Of a stretch of 64,000 bases of DNA, positions 8,994-17,480 are shown piece by piece. The notes below the pieces were generated by a model. The model was not told the origin of the DNA. It saw only the letters and a list, made by a program, of their open reading frames with translations, and did not search any database. Position numbers and translations under genes: made by a program. Origin of the DNA: an uncultured Pseudodesulfovibrio sp. (GTDB lineage Bacteria > Desulfobacterota > Desulfovibrionia > Desulfovibrionales > Desulfovibrionaceae); the NCBI RefSeq assembly GCF_963664965.1, contig NZ_OY761823.1, positions 1,188,001 through 1,252,000 on the forward strand. Direction: 5' to 3'. How positions within the stretch are numbered: the first letter of the stretch is position 1; each line of letters opens with the position of its first letter.

Positions 8994-9299
8994 TTGAGTG
9001 CTCCTTAAAAAAGCAAAAATAGTCGGTGGCACAATCAGATAATCATCTGCATGCCAACCTCTTGTGCATCTTGATATAACCTGCCGTAATTCATCAACAA
9101 ACGCACCCGAGCTGGATGTAACGGGTAAGCCCGTGCAACGCCGGTGAACTCGACTAGGAGAGGTTTCTTACACAGAAGCGGGAGAAAGATAAAGTCTTTT
9201 TTTGAAGAAAAATGGCGGTAGCAGTGGGTTTTCTTCGGGGGGTGGAGGAAAAAGGCAGGAAAGGATGCGGCTTATCAGCCGCGATTATTTTTGAAGAAT
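8994..9299. other. rplM upstream/leader region, no gene seen
   Basis: About 300 bases without a credible gene. On the minus strand this is the rplM leader. A small perfect hairpin, ACGGG-TAAG-CCCGT, lies at 9121-9134, next to a purine-rich GGAGAGG segment. No known riboswitch or tRNA fold was recognised. The part near 9190-9250 is A- and G-rich. Confidence 0.4.
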
Positions 9300-9530
9300 T
9301 CTGCCGGTGGCGTTCTGCGCGGACGGCGGTTCATTTTTTGTTTGGCGACAAAAAAGGAACCAAAAAAGCGCCTTTTGATGGGAACCGCCGCCCTGCGGTT
9401 CGTCGGCTCGAATTTGATCCAAGCTTGCAGCTTTCGGTTTCGCGTTCTTCCGCTTCGCTCCAGAGCGAAACCGAATAAGACGCTGCCGGTCGCTTGGTCA
9501 GCTTCTACGCCGCTTGAACCGAGGGCTGGT
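9300..9530 (+). repeat. Long dispersed repeat, third copy (diverged)
   Basis: It shares the layout of the two copies at 16838-17058 and 17203-17430. After a GCGGACGGCGGT entry comes a strong hairpin, with GGTTC plus a T-run at 9328 pairing with an A-run plus GGAACC ending at 9361. Then come GATCCAAGCTTGC (compare GATCCAAACAAGCTGC), a CGGTTTCGC/GCGAAACCG inverted repeat and a closing TTGGTCAGCTTCTA. Open frames on both strands are by-products of the repeat. Confidence 0.6.
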
Positions 9531-9601
9531 GTTGGTGATTTGTTTGGAAATGGGAAAGGCAAGTGCGAACGCGAAGAGATGCGTTTGAATGATCTATAAA
9601 A

Positions 9602-9633
9602 AGGCGGCACACGCAATTAAGCGTGTGCCGCCT
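9602..9633 (-). terminator. alaS terminator
   Basis: A perfect 13-bp stem, AGGCGGCACACGC with GCGTGTGCCGCCT, loops on AATTAA. On the minus strand it is followed by TTTTATAG. It lies about 120 bases past the alaS stop, with the multi-hairpin repeat in between. Confidence 0.85.
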
Positions 9634-9647
9634 GTAATTATCAAACT

Positions 9648-9748
9648 TTCGTCGAAGGCGATAATGGGATTCTTAAGGGTATAGCCCTTAAGCCGCCGGA
9701 GGCGAAATCACCCGACAAATCCGCGAAGCGGCTTCAAATCCTGATTTC
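9648..9748 (-). repeat. 3'-UTR multi-hairpin element, copy 1 (alaS)
   Basis: It lies between the alaS stop and its terminator. In the mRNA sense (minus strand) it has a GC hairpin around CCGC-TTC-GCGG, a TTTGTCGGGTGATTTCG linker, a GCCTCCGGC mini-hairpin, a stem CTTAAGGG-CTATA-CCCTTAAG (9672-9692), GAATCCCATTA and a terminal TCGCC-TTC-GACGA hairpin. The same order occurs after ychF and purM. Confidence 0.85.
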
Positions 9749-9750
9749 CC

Positions 9751-12390
9751 TTATCCCGCCACAAGTTCCTTGATCTTGGCGATGGCGTTGGGGATGCCTG
9801 CGGCATTGGAGCCGCCTGCGCGTGCGAGGTCCGGACGACCGCCGCCTCCGCCGCCGACTTCGCCAGCCACGGGCTTGATGAGGTCACCGGCCTTGAAACG
9901 ATCGTGCAGATCCTTGGTGACGGCGAGCGCCACGGATACCTTGCCTTCGTCGTGTCCCGCCACGAGGCAGATGATGCCGGAATCGATCTTGGAGCGCAGG
10001 GCGTCCATCTGTTCGAGCATCACGCCCATGTTCGGGGCTTCGAGTTCCACGGCAAGCACCTTGACGCCGTTGATCTCTTCGATCTCGGACATCATGTCGC
10101 GGCCTGCGCCGGAAGCGAGCTTGGCCTGAAGCGATTTCATTTCCTTTGCCATGTCCTTGACCTGCTGCTGGAGGTCCTTGACCTTCTTTGACAGCTCTTC
10201 GGGACGTGCCTTGAGCATGGCTCCGGCTTCGGCAACGGCTGCACGGCGTTCGTTCAGGTAGGCGATGGCGTTGCCGCCGGTAGCGGCTTCGATGCGGCGG
10301 ATACCCGCAGCCACGCCGGATTCGCTCGTGATGACGAATCCGCCCGCGATGCCGGTGTTGTCGAGATGTGTGCCGCCGCAGAATTCCATGGATACGCCCG
10401 GTACTTCGATGATGGATACGGTGTCGCCGTACTTTTCGCCGAACAGGGCGGTTGCGCCCTTGGCCTGTGCGTCTTCAATGGACATGACGCTGCGATCAAC
10501 CGGAATGGCGTCGAGTACGTTCTGATTGACGATAGCCTCGACCTCGGCGATTTCGTCCTGCGACAATCCCTTGATGTGGGTGAAGTCGAAACGAAGACGG
10601 TCCGGGCCGACGAGGGAACCTGCCTGCTTGGCATGATCGCCAAGCACTTTCTGGAGTGCGGCGTGCAGCAGGTGGGTCACGGTGTGGTTACGCATGGTGG
10701 CGAGCCGCTGGGAGCGATCCACGTTCAGGAACACCGGGTCACCGGTCTTGAGCTCGCCTTCGACAACGGTGATCTTGTGGGCGGTGAGATTCTTGGAAGG
10801 CTTGACCGTGTCGGAGACCTCGGCCTTGCCTGCGGATGCGGCGATTTCACCGGTGTCGCCCACCTGACCGCCGGACTCTCCGTAGAACGGGGTGACCCCG
10901 GCCACGAGCCAGCCGGTCGCGCCTTCGGGCAGGGAACTGACGACACTGCCGTCCATGTTCATGAGGTAGGCGATGTCGGACTGGTCGGCCATGGTGTCAT
11001 AGCCGGAGAATTCGCTGGTGACGTCCTGCTCCAGCAGCGTCTGGAAGATGGAGGCCACGTCCTTTTCGCCGGAGCCTTTCCAGGCGGCCTTTGAGCGGTC
11101 CTTCTGTTCCTGCATGAGCGTGTCGAAAGACGGTTCGTCCACATCCATGCCGTGCTTTTCCGCGATGTCGCGCACGATGTCGATGGGGAATCCGTAAGTG
11201 TCGTAGAGCTTGAAGGTGGTCTCGCCGGGAACGATCTTGGCGTTGGTCTTCTTGAGTTCGGCCAGTTCCTCTTCGAGCAGTTCGAGGCCCTTGTCGAGGG
11301 TCTTGGCAAAGCCTTCTTCCTCTCCCTTGACGACTTCGACCATGAAATCGCGGGTCTCTTCGAGTTCCTTGTAGTGGCCGCCCATGTCGTCGATGACCTT
11401 GCTTGCGGTCTTCCAGAGGAAGGAACCTTCAAGGCCCATGAGCTTGCCGAAGCGGTAGGCGCGGCGGATGAGGCGGCGCAGGATGTAGCCGCGTCCTTCG
11501 TTGGACGGCAGCACCTGATCGGGAATGAGGAAGGCGATGGCGCGGGAGTGGTCGGCGATGACCTGAAGCGCGGTGTCGATTTCCTCGTTCTCGCGGTACT
11601 TCACGCCTGCGAGATCGGCGGTGTACTGGATGATGGACTGAAAAAGGTCGGTCTCGTAGTTGGAGGCCACACCCTGACACACGGCGGCGATGCGCTCAAG
11701 GCCCATGCCGGTGTCAATGGACGGGCGGGGCAGTTCGGTACGGGTGCCGTCTTCGGCCTGATCGTACTGCATGAACACGAGGTTCCAGATTTCGAGGTAG
11801 CGGTCGCAGTCGCATTTGCCGATGCCGCAGTTCGGGCCGCACCCGACTTCTTCGCCCTGATCGAAGTGGACTTCGGAGCAGGGACCGCAGGGACCGGTGT
11901 CGCCCATGGACCAGAAGTTGTCCTTTTCGCCCAGCTTGAAGATGCGCTCTTCGGGAATGTTGCAGAGTTTCTTCCAGAGTTCGCCCGCTTCGTCGTCGTC
12001 CTTATATATGGTAATATAGAGGCGATCCTTGTCGAGCTTGAGTTCCTCGGTGAGGAATTCCCAACAGAACTTGATGGCGTCTTCCTTGAAATAGTCGCCG
12101 AACGAGAAGTTGCCGAGCATTTCGAAGAAGGTGTGGTGGCGTGCGGTACGGCCCACGTTTTCGAGGTCGTTGTGCTTGCCGCCGACGCGCAGGCATTTCT
12201 GCGAGGTGGTGGCGCGGTTGTAGTCGCGTTTTTCCTGTCCCAGAAAGACCTTCTTGAACTGGACCATGCCTGCGTTGGTGAACATCAGGCTCGGGTCGTC
12301 TTTCGGGATCAGCGGCGCGGACTCCTCAATGAAGTGGCCGTTCTTTTCAAAATACTCAAGGAACCGTTTACGGATTTCAGCAGCGTTCAT
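9751..12390 (-). CDS. alaS: Alanyl-tRNA synthetase
   Basis: 879 residues, the usual full length. It starts with the class II catalytic domain ([43 protein letters not shown]). The editing domain has the zinc ligands HTVTHLLHA and CGGTH, followed by a coiled coil ([14 protein letters not shown]) and a glycine-rich DHHA1 C-terminal domain ([14 protein letters not shown]). It charges tRNA-Ala and hydrolyses Ser- and Gly-tRNA-Ala. A four-Cys cluster in [14 protein letters not shown] is an insertion in the catalytic region. GGAG lies 11 bases before the ATG. recA is 86 bases upstream with a terminator between. Confidence 0.98.
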   Translation of the reverse strand: MNAAEIRKRFLEYFEKNGHFIEESAPLIPKDDPSLMFTNAGMVQFKKVFLGQEKRDYNRATTSQKCLRVGGKHNDLENVGRTARHHTFFEMLGNFSFGDYFKEDAIKFCWEFLTEELKLDKDRLYITIYKDDDEAGELWKKLCNIPEERIFKLGEKDNFWSMGDTGPCGPCSEVHFDQGEEVGCGPNCGIGKCDCDRYLEIWNLVFMQYDQAEDGTRTELPRPSIDTGMGLERIAAVCQGVASNYETDLFQSIIQYTADLAGVKYRENEEIDTALQVIADHSRAIAFLIPDQVLPSNEGRGYILRRLIRRAYRFGKLMGLEGSFLWKTASKVIDDMGGHYKELEETRDFMVEVVKGEEEGFAKTLDKGLELLEEELAELKKTNAKIVPGETTFKLYDTYGFPIDIVRDIAEKHGMDVDEPSFDTLMQEQKDRSKAAWKGSGEKDVASIFQTLLEQDVTSEFSGYDTMADQSDIAYLMNMDGSVVSSLPEGATGWLVAGVTPFYGESGGQVGDTGEIAASAGKAEVSDTVKPSKNLTAHKITVVEGELKTGDPVFLNVDRSQRLATMRNHTVTHLLHAALQKVLGDHAKQAGSLVGPDRLRFDFTHIKGLSQDEIAEVEAIVNQNVLDAIPVDRSVMSIEDAQAKGATALFGEKYGDTVSIIEVPGVSMEFCGGTHLDNTGIAGGFVITSESGVAAGIRRIEAATGGNAIAYLNERRAAVAEAGAMLKARPEELSKKVKDLQQQVKDMAKEMKSLQAKLASGAGRDMMSEIEEINGVKVLAVELEAPNMGVMLEQMDALRSKIDSGIICLVAGHDEGKVSVALAVTKDLHDRFKAGDLIKPVAGEVGGGGGGRPDLARAGGSNAAGIPNAIAKIKELVAG

Positions 12391-12428
12391 CGTTCAAATT
12401 TCTCCAACAGAAAATTTCCAGAAAGAAA

Positions 12429-12453
12429 CGCCCCGGGTAATGGACCCGAGGCG
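12429..12453 (-). terminator. recA terminator
   Basis: A stem of CGCCCCGGGT and ACCCGAGGCG (one mismatch) with loop AATGG. On the minus strand it is followed by TTTCTTTC. It lies between recA and alaS. Confidence 0.75.
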
Positions 12454-12476
12454 CTGTATCCCGGATTTAAAAGTCG

Positions 12477-13529
12477 TTATTCTCCGGCGTCTCCACCGTC
12501 TTCAGCTTCCGGGGCTTCGCGATATCCCAGATGCTGCATCAGTTTCTCTTCGATGGCCTCGGCAATGTCCGGATTTTCCTGGAGCAGCTGCCGGACGTTT
12601 TCCTTGCCCTGTCCCAGCTTCTCGGAACCAAAGGCGAACCATGAGCCGGACTTGTCCACGATGCCGTGTTCAACACCCATGTCGATGAGTTCACCCATGC
12701 GGGAAATGCCCTGACCGTAGAGCACGTCCACGAGCGCCTGCCTGAACGGCGGGGCGACCTTGTTCTTGACCACCTTGATGCGGGCGCGGATGCCGTAGGA
12801 CTCTTCCTTGTCCTTGAGCGTCTGGATGCGGCGGATGTCGAGTCGGCAGGAAGCGTAGAATTTGAGTGCGTTGCCGCCGGAGGTGGTTTCCGGGTTGCCG
12901 TAGCCCGTCATGCCGATCTTCATGCGGATCTGGTTGATGAAGATGACCACGCAGTTGGACTTGTGGATGGTGCCGGTCAGCTTCCTGAGCGCATGGGACA
13001 TGAGGCGTGCCTGCCCTCCAACCTGTGTCTCGCCCATCTGTCCTTCAAGCTCGGCCTGTGGGATGAGCGCGGCGACAGAGTCGATGACGACCACGTCCAT
13101 GGCGCCGGAACGTACGAGCAGGTCCGCGATCTCAAGCGCCTGTTCGCCGTAGTCGGGCTGGGAGATCAGCAGTTCGTCGGTCTTGACGCCGAGGCGCTTG
13201 GCATAGCCCGGGTCCAGTGCGTGTTCCGCATCGACGAACGCCGCGTTTCCGCCAGCTCTCTGGGCTTCTGCAATGATATGCAGGGCCAGAGTGGTTTTAC
13301 CCGAAGATTCCGGGCCGTAAATTTCTATGACGCGACCACGCGGAACGCCGCCGATTCCCAGTGCCATATCGAGACCGATGGAGCCAGTGGGGATGAACGG
13401 GATTGTATGTGACGCCTCGTCGTCGAGCCGCATGATGGAGCCCTTGCCGAACTTGCGTTCAATGGTGGTCAGGGCGGTTCCGAGAGCTTCTTTTCGCAGA
13501 ACTTCGGGGTCAACGGCTTTTCGTGCCAT
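12477..13529 (-). CDS. recA: Recombinase A
   Basis: 350 residues. Walker A is GPESSGKTT, Walker B is VVIDSVAAL, and loop L2 lies around NQIRMKIG with [15 protein letters not shown]. The C-terminus is acidic ([13 protein letters not shown]), as in other RecA proteins. It forms the strand-exchange filament and activates LexA/S24-type repressor cleavage. The frame extends to 13610, but GGAGG before the ATG at 13529 fixes the start. No LexA operator of a type I can name was found in the 110 bases upstream. Confidence 0.98.
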   Translation of the reverse strand: MARKAVDPEVLRKEALGTALTTIERKFGKGSIMRLDDEASHTIPFIPTGSIGLDMALGIGGVPRGRVIEIYGPESSGKTTLALHIIAEAQRAGGNAAFVDAEHALDPGYAKRLGVKTDELLISQPDYGEQALEIADLLVRSGAMDVVVIDSVAALIPQAELEGQMGETQVGGQARLMSHALRKLTGTIHKSNCVVIFINQIRMKIGMTGYGNPETTSGGNALKFYASCRLDIRRIQTLKDKEESYGIRARIKVVKNKVAPPFRQALVDVLYGQGISRMGELIDMGVEHGIVDKSGSWFAFGSEKLGQGKENVRQLLQENPDIAEAIEEKLMQHLGYREAPEAEDGGDAGE

Positions 13530-13638
13530 GGGATTTCCTCCGGGGAGATTACAGACGCAACAACTTAAGCAACACGAATCGATACCAGATACCGCCCCGG
13601 CGGGCAACATCCATGATCGACCTGCGGATTTTCAGGAT

Positions 13639-14091
13639 TCAGTCGTTATCAGGAGGGGTTGGCGTCTCTTCGGCCGGTTCCGTATCCTTTGATTGCTTGT
13701 CGCGGATGAAATTTGCAAAATTGATATCGTGGGACAGGATGTGGGTAAGAAGCCATTCCTTGAGAAAGTCGAACACTTCCGTGGGCGAGACGTCTGTTTT
13801 CTTGTATATTCGCCGTTGAAACTCTTTGACGTTGGTTTTGAGCCGGCGGTGTTCGATTTCGTGTTCGCCCCGGTCAGGATAGCGCATTTCCTCCATGAGC
13901 TTTTCTTCGCTGTTGAAATGAAAGACCGTGTACTCCCGCAGCTTGCCAAGGATATTGTTGATTGTATTCGGTGAGCTCCCTCTGGCTATCCCTTTCATGA
14001 GGCCGTTGACGATGCGGATGAGTTCCTTGTGCTGGTCGTCGATGAGCGGAACGCCCACACTGAGTTCCTTGTTCCATTTCAATTGATGCAT
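13639..14091 (-). CDS. Bacteriohemerythrin
   Basis: A 150-residue four-helix O2-binding protein with the di-iron ligand pattern intact: IDDQHKEL, FHFNSEEKLM, HEIEHRRLK and THILSHDINFA. An acidic, proline-rich tail (EPAEETPTPPDND) extends past the usual end. Bacteriohemerythrins bind O2 reversibly in the cytoplasm and serve O2 sensing or storage in microaerophiles and anaerobes. Its paralogue lies immediately upstream, 20 bases away, on the same strand, so the two are likely co-transcribed. Confidence 0.93.
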   Translation of the reverse strand: MHQLKWNKELSVGVPLIDDQHKELIRIVNGLMKGIARGSSPNTINNILGKLREYTVFHFNSEEKLMEEMRYPDRGEHEIEHRRLKTNVKEFQRRIYKKTDVSPTEVFDFLKEWLLTHILSHDINFANFIRDKQSKDTEPAEETPTPPDND

Positions 14092-14110
14092 GGCGGCTCC
14101 ATTACTGTGG

Positions 14111-14512
14111 TCAGATTTTCAATGAGGCAGTACAGTCGGTGATGGCCTGATTCGAGTTATGAATGTGGTTGACGAGAGTTCTTTTGAGGTTTTGTACTTC
14201 AATGTCGTTGACGGAGCATGTCTTTTTTATGTGTTGGTGAAAATCCCGGATACTGACTTTGAGACGTTCGTCTCCCATGGCCTGTGCCGACCGTTTTATG
14301 TAGCGCATCTGGGACAGGATGTTTTCTTTCGTCGTGATGTCTGCAAGTGCTTGTTCCCGCAATCGGGTCAGTGCAAGTGTGAGGGTGCAGGGAGGCTGTC
14401 CCCGCCGCATGCCGTCGATGAATTCATTGGCAAGGGAAACCAGTTTTTGGTGGCTTTCGTCAATAAAGGCGATGCCGAGTCTGAGGTCATCTGTCCATTC
14501 AATTATGTCCAT
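14111..14512 (-). CDS. Degenerate hemerythrin-like protein
   Basis: A 133-residue paralogue of the next gene, recognisable from WTDDLRLGIAFIDESHQKLVSLANEFIDGM and the C-terminal VNHIHNSNQAI. The helix II ligand block FHFxxEE has become LADITTKENIL, the HxxxH block has become MGDERLK, and the final HxxxxD reads HIHNSN. Several iron ligands are therefore gone, and binding of a di-iron/O2 centre is unlikely. GGGAG before the ATG at 14512 marks the start; a longer frame begins at 14539. It may act as a structural or regulatory partner of the intact hemerythrin. Confidence 0.8.
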   Translation of the reverse strand: MDIIEWTDDLRLGIAFIDESHQKLVSLANEFIDGMRRGQPPCTLTLALTRLREQALADITTKENILSQMRYIKRSAQAMGDERLKVSIRDFHQHIKKTCSVNDIEVQNLKRTLVNHIHNSNQAITDCTASLKI

Positions 14513-14666
14513 AGCGGCTCTCCCGAAAAACAAATCCATGGTGCTTACATATCATAAAAATCAGGGGCGTCCACCGAAAAAAGCCCGTATACAGCCATCT
14601 TTCGGCGAGGAAGGGGCAAAAAAACGGACTTGCCCTATCCGTCAAACTCCAATAAGGGTCGCACCC

Positions 14667-15722
14667 ATGACGAAGAAATACGACGCACTCGCACTGATGT
14701 CCGGCGGATTGGATTCCATTCTGGCCGCCCGGGCGGTCATGGACCAAGGGCTTTCCGTCCTCGGCCTGCATTTTATCACGCCTTTTTTCGGTAAACCGGA
14801 AGAAATTCCTTTCTGGCAGGAACACTACGGGATTGAAGTTGCCCCGGTGGATATCAGCCAGAAGTACGTGGACATGATGCTCGACGGGCCGTCACAGGGC
14901 TTCGGCAAATGGCTGAATCCGTGCATCGACTGCAAGATCGTCATGCTCAGTCATGCCGCTTCGCTGCTGCCCGAATATGGTGCGAAATTTCTCATTTCGG
15001 GTGAGGTGCAGGGCCAGCGGCCCATGAGCCAGCGCGCTGATGCGCTGAACCTCATTTCCAAGCGGGGGCATGTTCGCGATCTCCTTCTTCGTCCGCTCTG
15101 TGCTCGCAATTTGCCGCCGACTCCCATGGAGGAATCGGGGCTGGTGGACCGCGAGCGTCTGCACGACATCCACGGGCGGGGCCGCAAGCGCCAGTATGAG
15201 CTTGCCGAGCATTACGGGTTCACTGAGATTCCCACGCCCGCAGGCGGCTGCTGCCTGACCGAGGCACAGGGCGCGGCCCGTTTCGTCAAGCTGCTCACCC
15301 ATCGTCCGCGTCCGTCCGTCAACGATTTTCGTCTCGTGCGCCATGGCCGTCAGTATTGGGCCGACACCAACTGGCTCGTTTTCGGCCGCGCTTCCGCAGA
15401 TAATATCCAGATCGACTCCTGTATCGAGCCGACGGATTACGTTATCCGCATAAAGGATTTCCCCGGCCCTCTCGCCGTGGGACGGCCTGTTGTGGGTGAC
15501 TGGGATTCCGAAACCATTCGTGATGCCGCCGCATTTGTTTCGTCCTATTCCGGCAAGGCCCGCAAACATTTCGAAGCCACTGGCGAGCCGGTCAAGATAA
15601 CCGTCCAGCGGGGCAAATCCGTCGAGGTCATCGAGGTCGTTCCGAGTCGGGAAACCGTCCTGCCGTGGACCGAGCCGCAGCCCGAGATAGTCAGGGAATG
15701 GAAAAAGGCCCAGTCCGAATAG
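14667..15722 (+). CDS. PP-loop ATPase fused to NFACT-R-like RNA-binding domain (tRNA thiolation type)
   Basis: 351 residues. The PP-loop motif ALMSGGLDSILAAR is at the N-terminus, followed by a MnmA/ThiI-like core with NPCIDCKI (CxxC), GEVQGQRPMSQ and a Cys pair in AGGCCLT. From about residue 225 the sequence (FGRASADNIQID, YVIRIKDFPGPLAV, then ETIRDAAAFVSSYSGKA) follows the NFACT-R/DUF814 pattern. PP-loop enzymes adenylate a base or acid before sulfur transfer. NFACT-R domains are described as RNA-binding and as fused to thiouridine-synthase-like ATPases. The likely role is tRNA sulfur modification, with the position unknown. The ATG at 14667 follows AAGGGT; the frame itself opens at 14319. 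Confidence 0.8.
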   Translation: MTKKYDALALMSGGLDSILAARAVMDQGLSVLGLHFITPFFGKPEEIPFWQEHYGIEVAPVDISQKYVDMMLDGPSQGFGKWLNPCIDCKIVMLSHAASLLPEYGAKFLISGEVQGQRPMSQRADALNLISKRGHVRDLLLRPLCARNLPPTPMEESGLVDRERLHDIHGRGRKRQYELAEHYGFTEIPTPAGGCCLTEAQGAARFVKLLTHRPRPSVNDFRLVRHGRQYWADTNWLVFGRASADNIQIDSCIEPTDYVIRIKDFPGPLAVGRPVVGDWDSETIRDAAAFVSSYSGKARKHFEATGEPVKITVQRGKSVEVIEVVPSRETVLPWTEPQPEIVREWKKAQSE

Positions 15723-15802
15723 CTTCACGATGCGGGGCCGTCTTTGGCGAAGGCCTCCGGTATTTCTTGTCCCGGCTCAATTCATAGCTTACAAGGGCAC
15801 TC

Positions 15803-16732
15803 ATGTTTGTCGATATCATCACCTTTTGCGCGTCTGCGCTGTTGCTTTGGTTCGGAGCCAACTGGATTGTCACGTCCGCCGCGCTCATTGCCCGCAAATT
15901 CGGTATTTCCGAGCTTGTCATCGGCCTGACCATCGTGGCGCTCGGAACATCCGCGCCCGAGTTTCTCGTGACCATCAATGCCGCCCTGCGCGGGCATAAC
16001 GACATTTCCCTGTCCAACGTGGTCGGCTCGAATATTTTCAATCTCGGTTTCATTCTCGGCCTTATGGCCATGATAAAACCGCTCGTCTCCACGCGTACCA
16101 TCGTCTACCGCGACGGCCTGCTGCTGTTTCTGACAACGGCGGGCATCCTGCTTGTCTCCTTTACCGGAGAACTTGGCCATGTCTTCGGTGGCGTGCTCAT
16201 GGCGCTGCTGATAACCTACCTGATCTATCTGGGGATGAAGCGGGAATCGCCCGGAGAGGACGAACTGGAAGACCTCAAGGGCAAGAAGGCGTCCTGGCTT
16301 GACGGCCTGCTGCTCGTGGGCGGTTTTGTCGCCATTGCCGCAGGCGGGCATTTGATGGTTACCGCCGCGACGAGTATTGCGGCTTCGCTCGGTGTCTCCT
16401 CATGGGTCATCGGCGTAACCATTGTGGCGGCGGGTACGTCCCTGCCGGAGTTGGTCACCTGTCTGGCCGCGTCCATCAAGGGCAAGAACGAAATGCTGCT
16501 CGGCAACCTGATCGGTTCGGACTTTTTCAACTTCGCCGGGGTGCTCGGTCTGACCTGTCTGCTCAAGCCGCTGCCTGTCTCGCCCGAAGCCTCCTCCGGT
16601 CTCATCGTGCTTGTCGGCATGGTCGGGCTGGTGCTCATCATGCTTCGCACCGGGTGGCGGTTGACGCGCCTTGAAGGTGCGTTGCTGGTCGGCATCAATC
16701 TGGTGCGTTGGGCGCGGGATTTCATGGCGTAG
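15803..16732 (+). CDS. Calcium/sodium antiporter (CaCA family, YrbG type)
   Basis: A 309-residue membrane protein with about ten hydrophobic segments in two inverted halves. Each half carries its alpha repeat: GLTIVALGTSAPEFLVT with NVVGSNIFNLG, and GVTIVAAGTSLPELVT with NLIGSDFFNFAG. These Glu- and Asn-containing helices bind the cations. It exchanges Na+ (or H+) for Ca2+ at the inner membrane. It is transcribed alone and followed by a terminator. Confidence 0.93.
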   Translation: MFVDIITFCASALLLWFGANWIVTSAALIARKFGISELVIGLTIVALGTSAPEFLVTINAALRGHNDISLSNVVGSNIFNLGFILGLMAMIKPLVSTRTIVYRDGLLLFLTTAGILLVSFTGELGHVFGGVLMALLITYLIYLGMKRESPGEDELEDLKGKKASWLDGLLLVGGFVAIAAGGHLMVTAATSIAASLGVSSWVIGVTIVAAGTSLPELVTCLAASIKGKNEMLLGNLIGSDFFNFAGVLGLTCLLKPLPVSPEASSGLIVLVGMVGLVLIMLRTGWRLTRLEGALLVGINLVRWARDFMA

Positions 16733-16762
16733 TTTTTTTAAATTCAGTGAAGAAGTAAGGAA

Positions 16763-16790
16763 GGGCCACCCGAAGGGGCGGCCTTTTTTT
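16763..16790 (+). terminator. Terminator of the antiporter gene
   Basis: GGGCCACCC-GAA-GGGGCGGCC followed by seven T residues, 30 bases past the stop. Confidence 0.85.
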
Positions 16791-16837
16791 ATGGGATTAT
16801 GAGAGGCAGAAGAGAGAAGAAGAGAGAAGAAGAGATG

Positions 16838-17058
16838 CAAAAAGCCAGTCGCTCACGCTCCCTCCATGCCCTCCCGGCGGGGTTCTTTCTTGGCTGGGCC
16901 GCCCCAAGAAAGAACCAAAGAAACTCGGCTTTCCATGATTTACCCGCCGGACTCTCACCGGCCCAAGAATCTGATCCAAACAAGCTGCTCCCGAATCAAG
17001 TCGCCGAAGCGGCTCCGTGATTCGAAAAAGCCGCAGCCATTGTTTGGTCAGCTTCTAG
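16838..17058 (+). repeat. Long dispersed repeat, copy 1
   Basis: About 220 bases starting AAAGCCAGTCGCTCACGCTC. It contains the hairpin GGTTCTTTCTTGG (16881-16893) / CCAAGAAAGAACC (16904-16916), then AACTCGGCTTTCC, CAAGAATCTGATCCAAAC, AAGTCGCCGAAGCGGCT and a final TGGTCAGCTTCTA. It is homologous, in inverted orientation, to 17203-17430. A GA-rich microrepeat (AGAGAGAAGA units) sits just upstream at 16801-16835. Confidence 0.75.
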
Positions 17059-17202
17059 GATCGGTGAGGTCTGATTGGCTTATTGGGTTCTTTGGCTGCA
17101 AAGGCGGCGAGAGGCAAGTGCGGCAACGAAAATCCATCATTTGTTTCCCTGCTTGTCTTTTATACTTATTTCCACACAAAGATCCGTCCCAGCCCTTATC
17201 AT
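17059..17202. other. Spacer between inverted repeat copies, nothing seen
   Basis: 144 bases between the two long repeats. It has no open frame of interest, no hairpin with a T-run and no recognised site. Confidence 0.4.
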
Positions 17203-17430
17203 CGGAGCTTAGAAGCTGACAAAACGGAAGCCGCGGCTCTTTCGAGTCCGGAGGCGTCTTCGGCGACTGGACTCGGGAGCGGCCCGTTTTGATCAGATTC
17301 TTGGCTACGAAGATACAAGGCGGTGAAATCAAGGAAAAGCCGAGTTTTTTGGTACTTTTTGGGGCGGCTCAGCCAAAAAGTACCGCCGTCCGCGCAGGAC
17401 ATGGAAGGAGCGAAAGCGACTGGCTTTCCG
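17203..17430 (-). repeat. Long dispersed repeat, copy 2 (inverted)
   Basis: The reverse complement starts AAAGCCAGTCGCTTTCGCTC and follows copy 1 block by block: hairpin GGTACTTTTTGG (17351-17362) / CCAAAAAGTACC (17373-17384), AACTCGGCTTTTCC, CAAGAATCTGATC, CAGTCGCCGAAG and TGTCAGCTTCTAA. The hairpin arms differ from copy 1 on both sides yet still pair. It lies downstream of rnr in the sense of rnr transcription. Confidence 0.75.
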
Positions 17431-17480
17431 TCTTTGCCTTTCGTCTTTTTTTCAAAAGATAGTAAAGCCCCCGGCAGGGC

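Noticed and set aside
9060..9180. tRNA or riboswitch in the rplM leader
   Set aside because: No cloverleaf or known riboswitch core could be drawn; only one short hairpin is clear.
9275..9616. Open frames on both strands before alaS
   Set aside because: They cross the third repeat copy and, on the minus strand, the alaS terminator.
16799..17020. Open frame in the long repeat, plus strand
   Set aside because: It runs through the hairpin of the repeat, and its translated residues only mirror the repeat's composition. The other copies give similar unrelated frames.
17199..17402. Open frame in the inverted repeat copy
   Set aside because: Same reason: a by-product of the repeat sequence, with no ribosome binding site.
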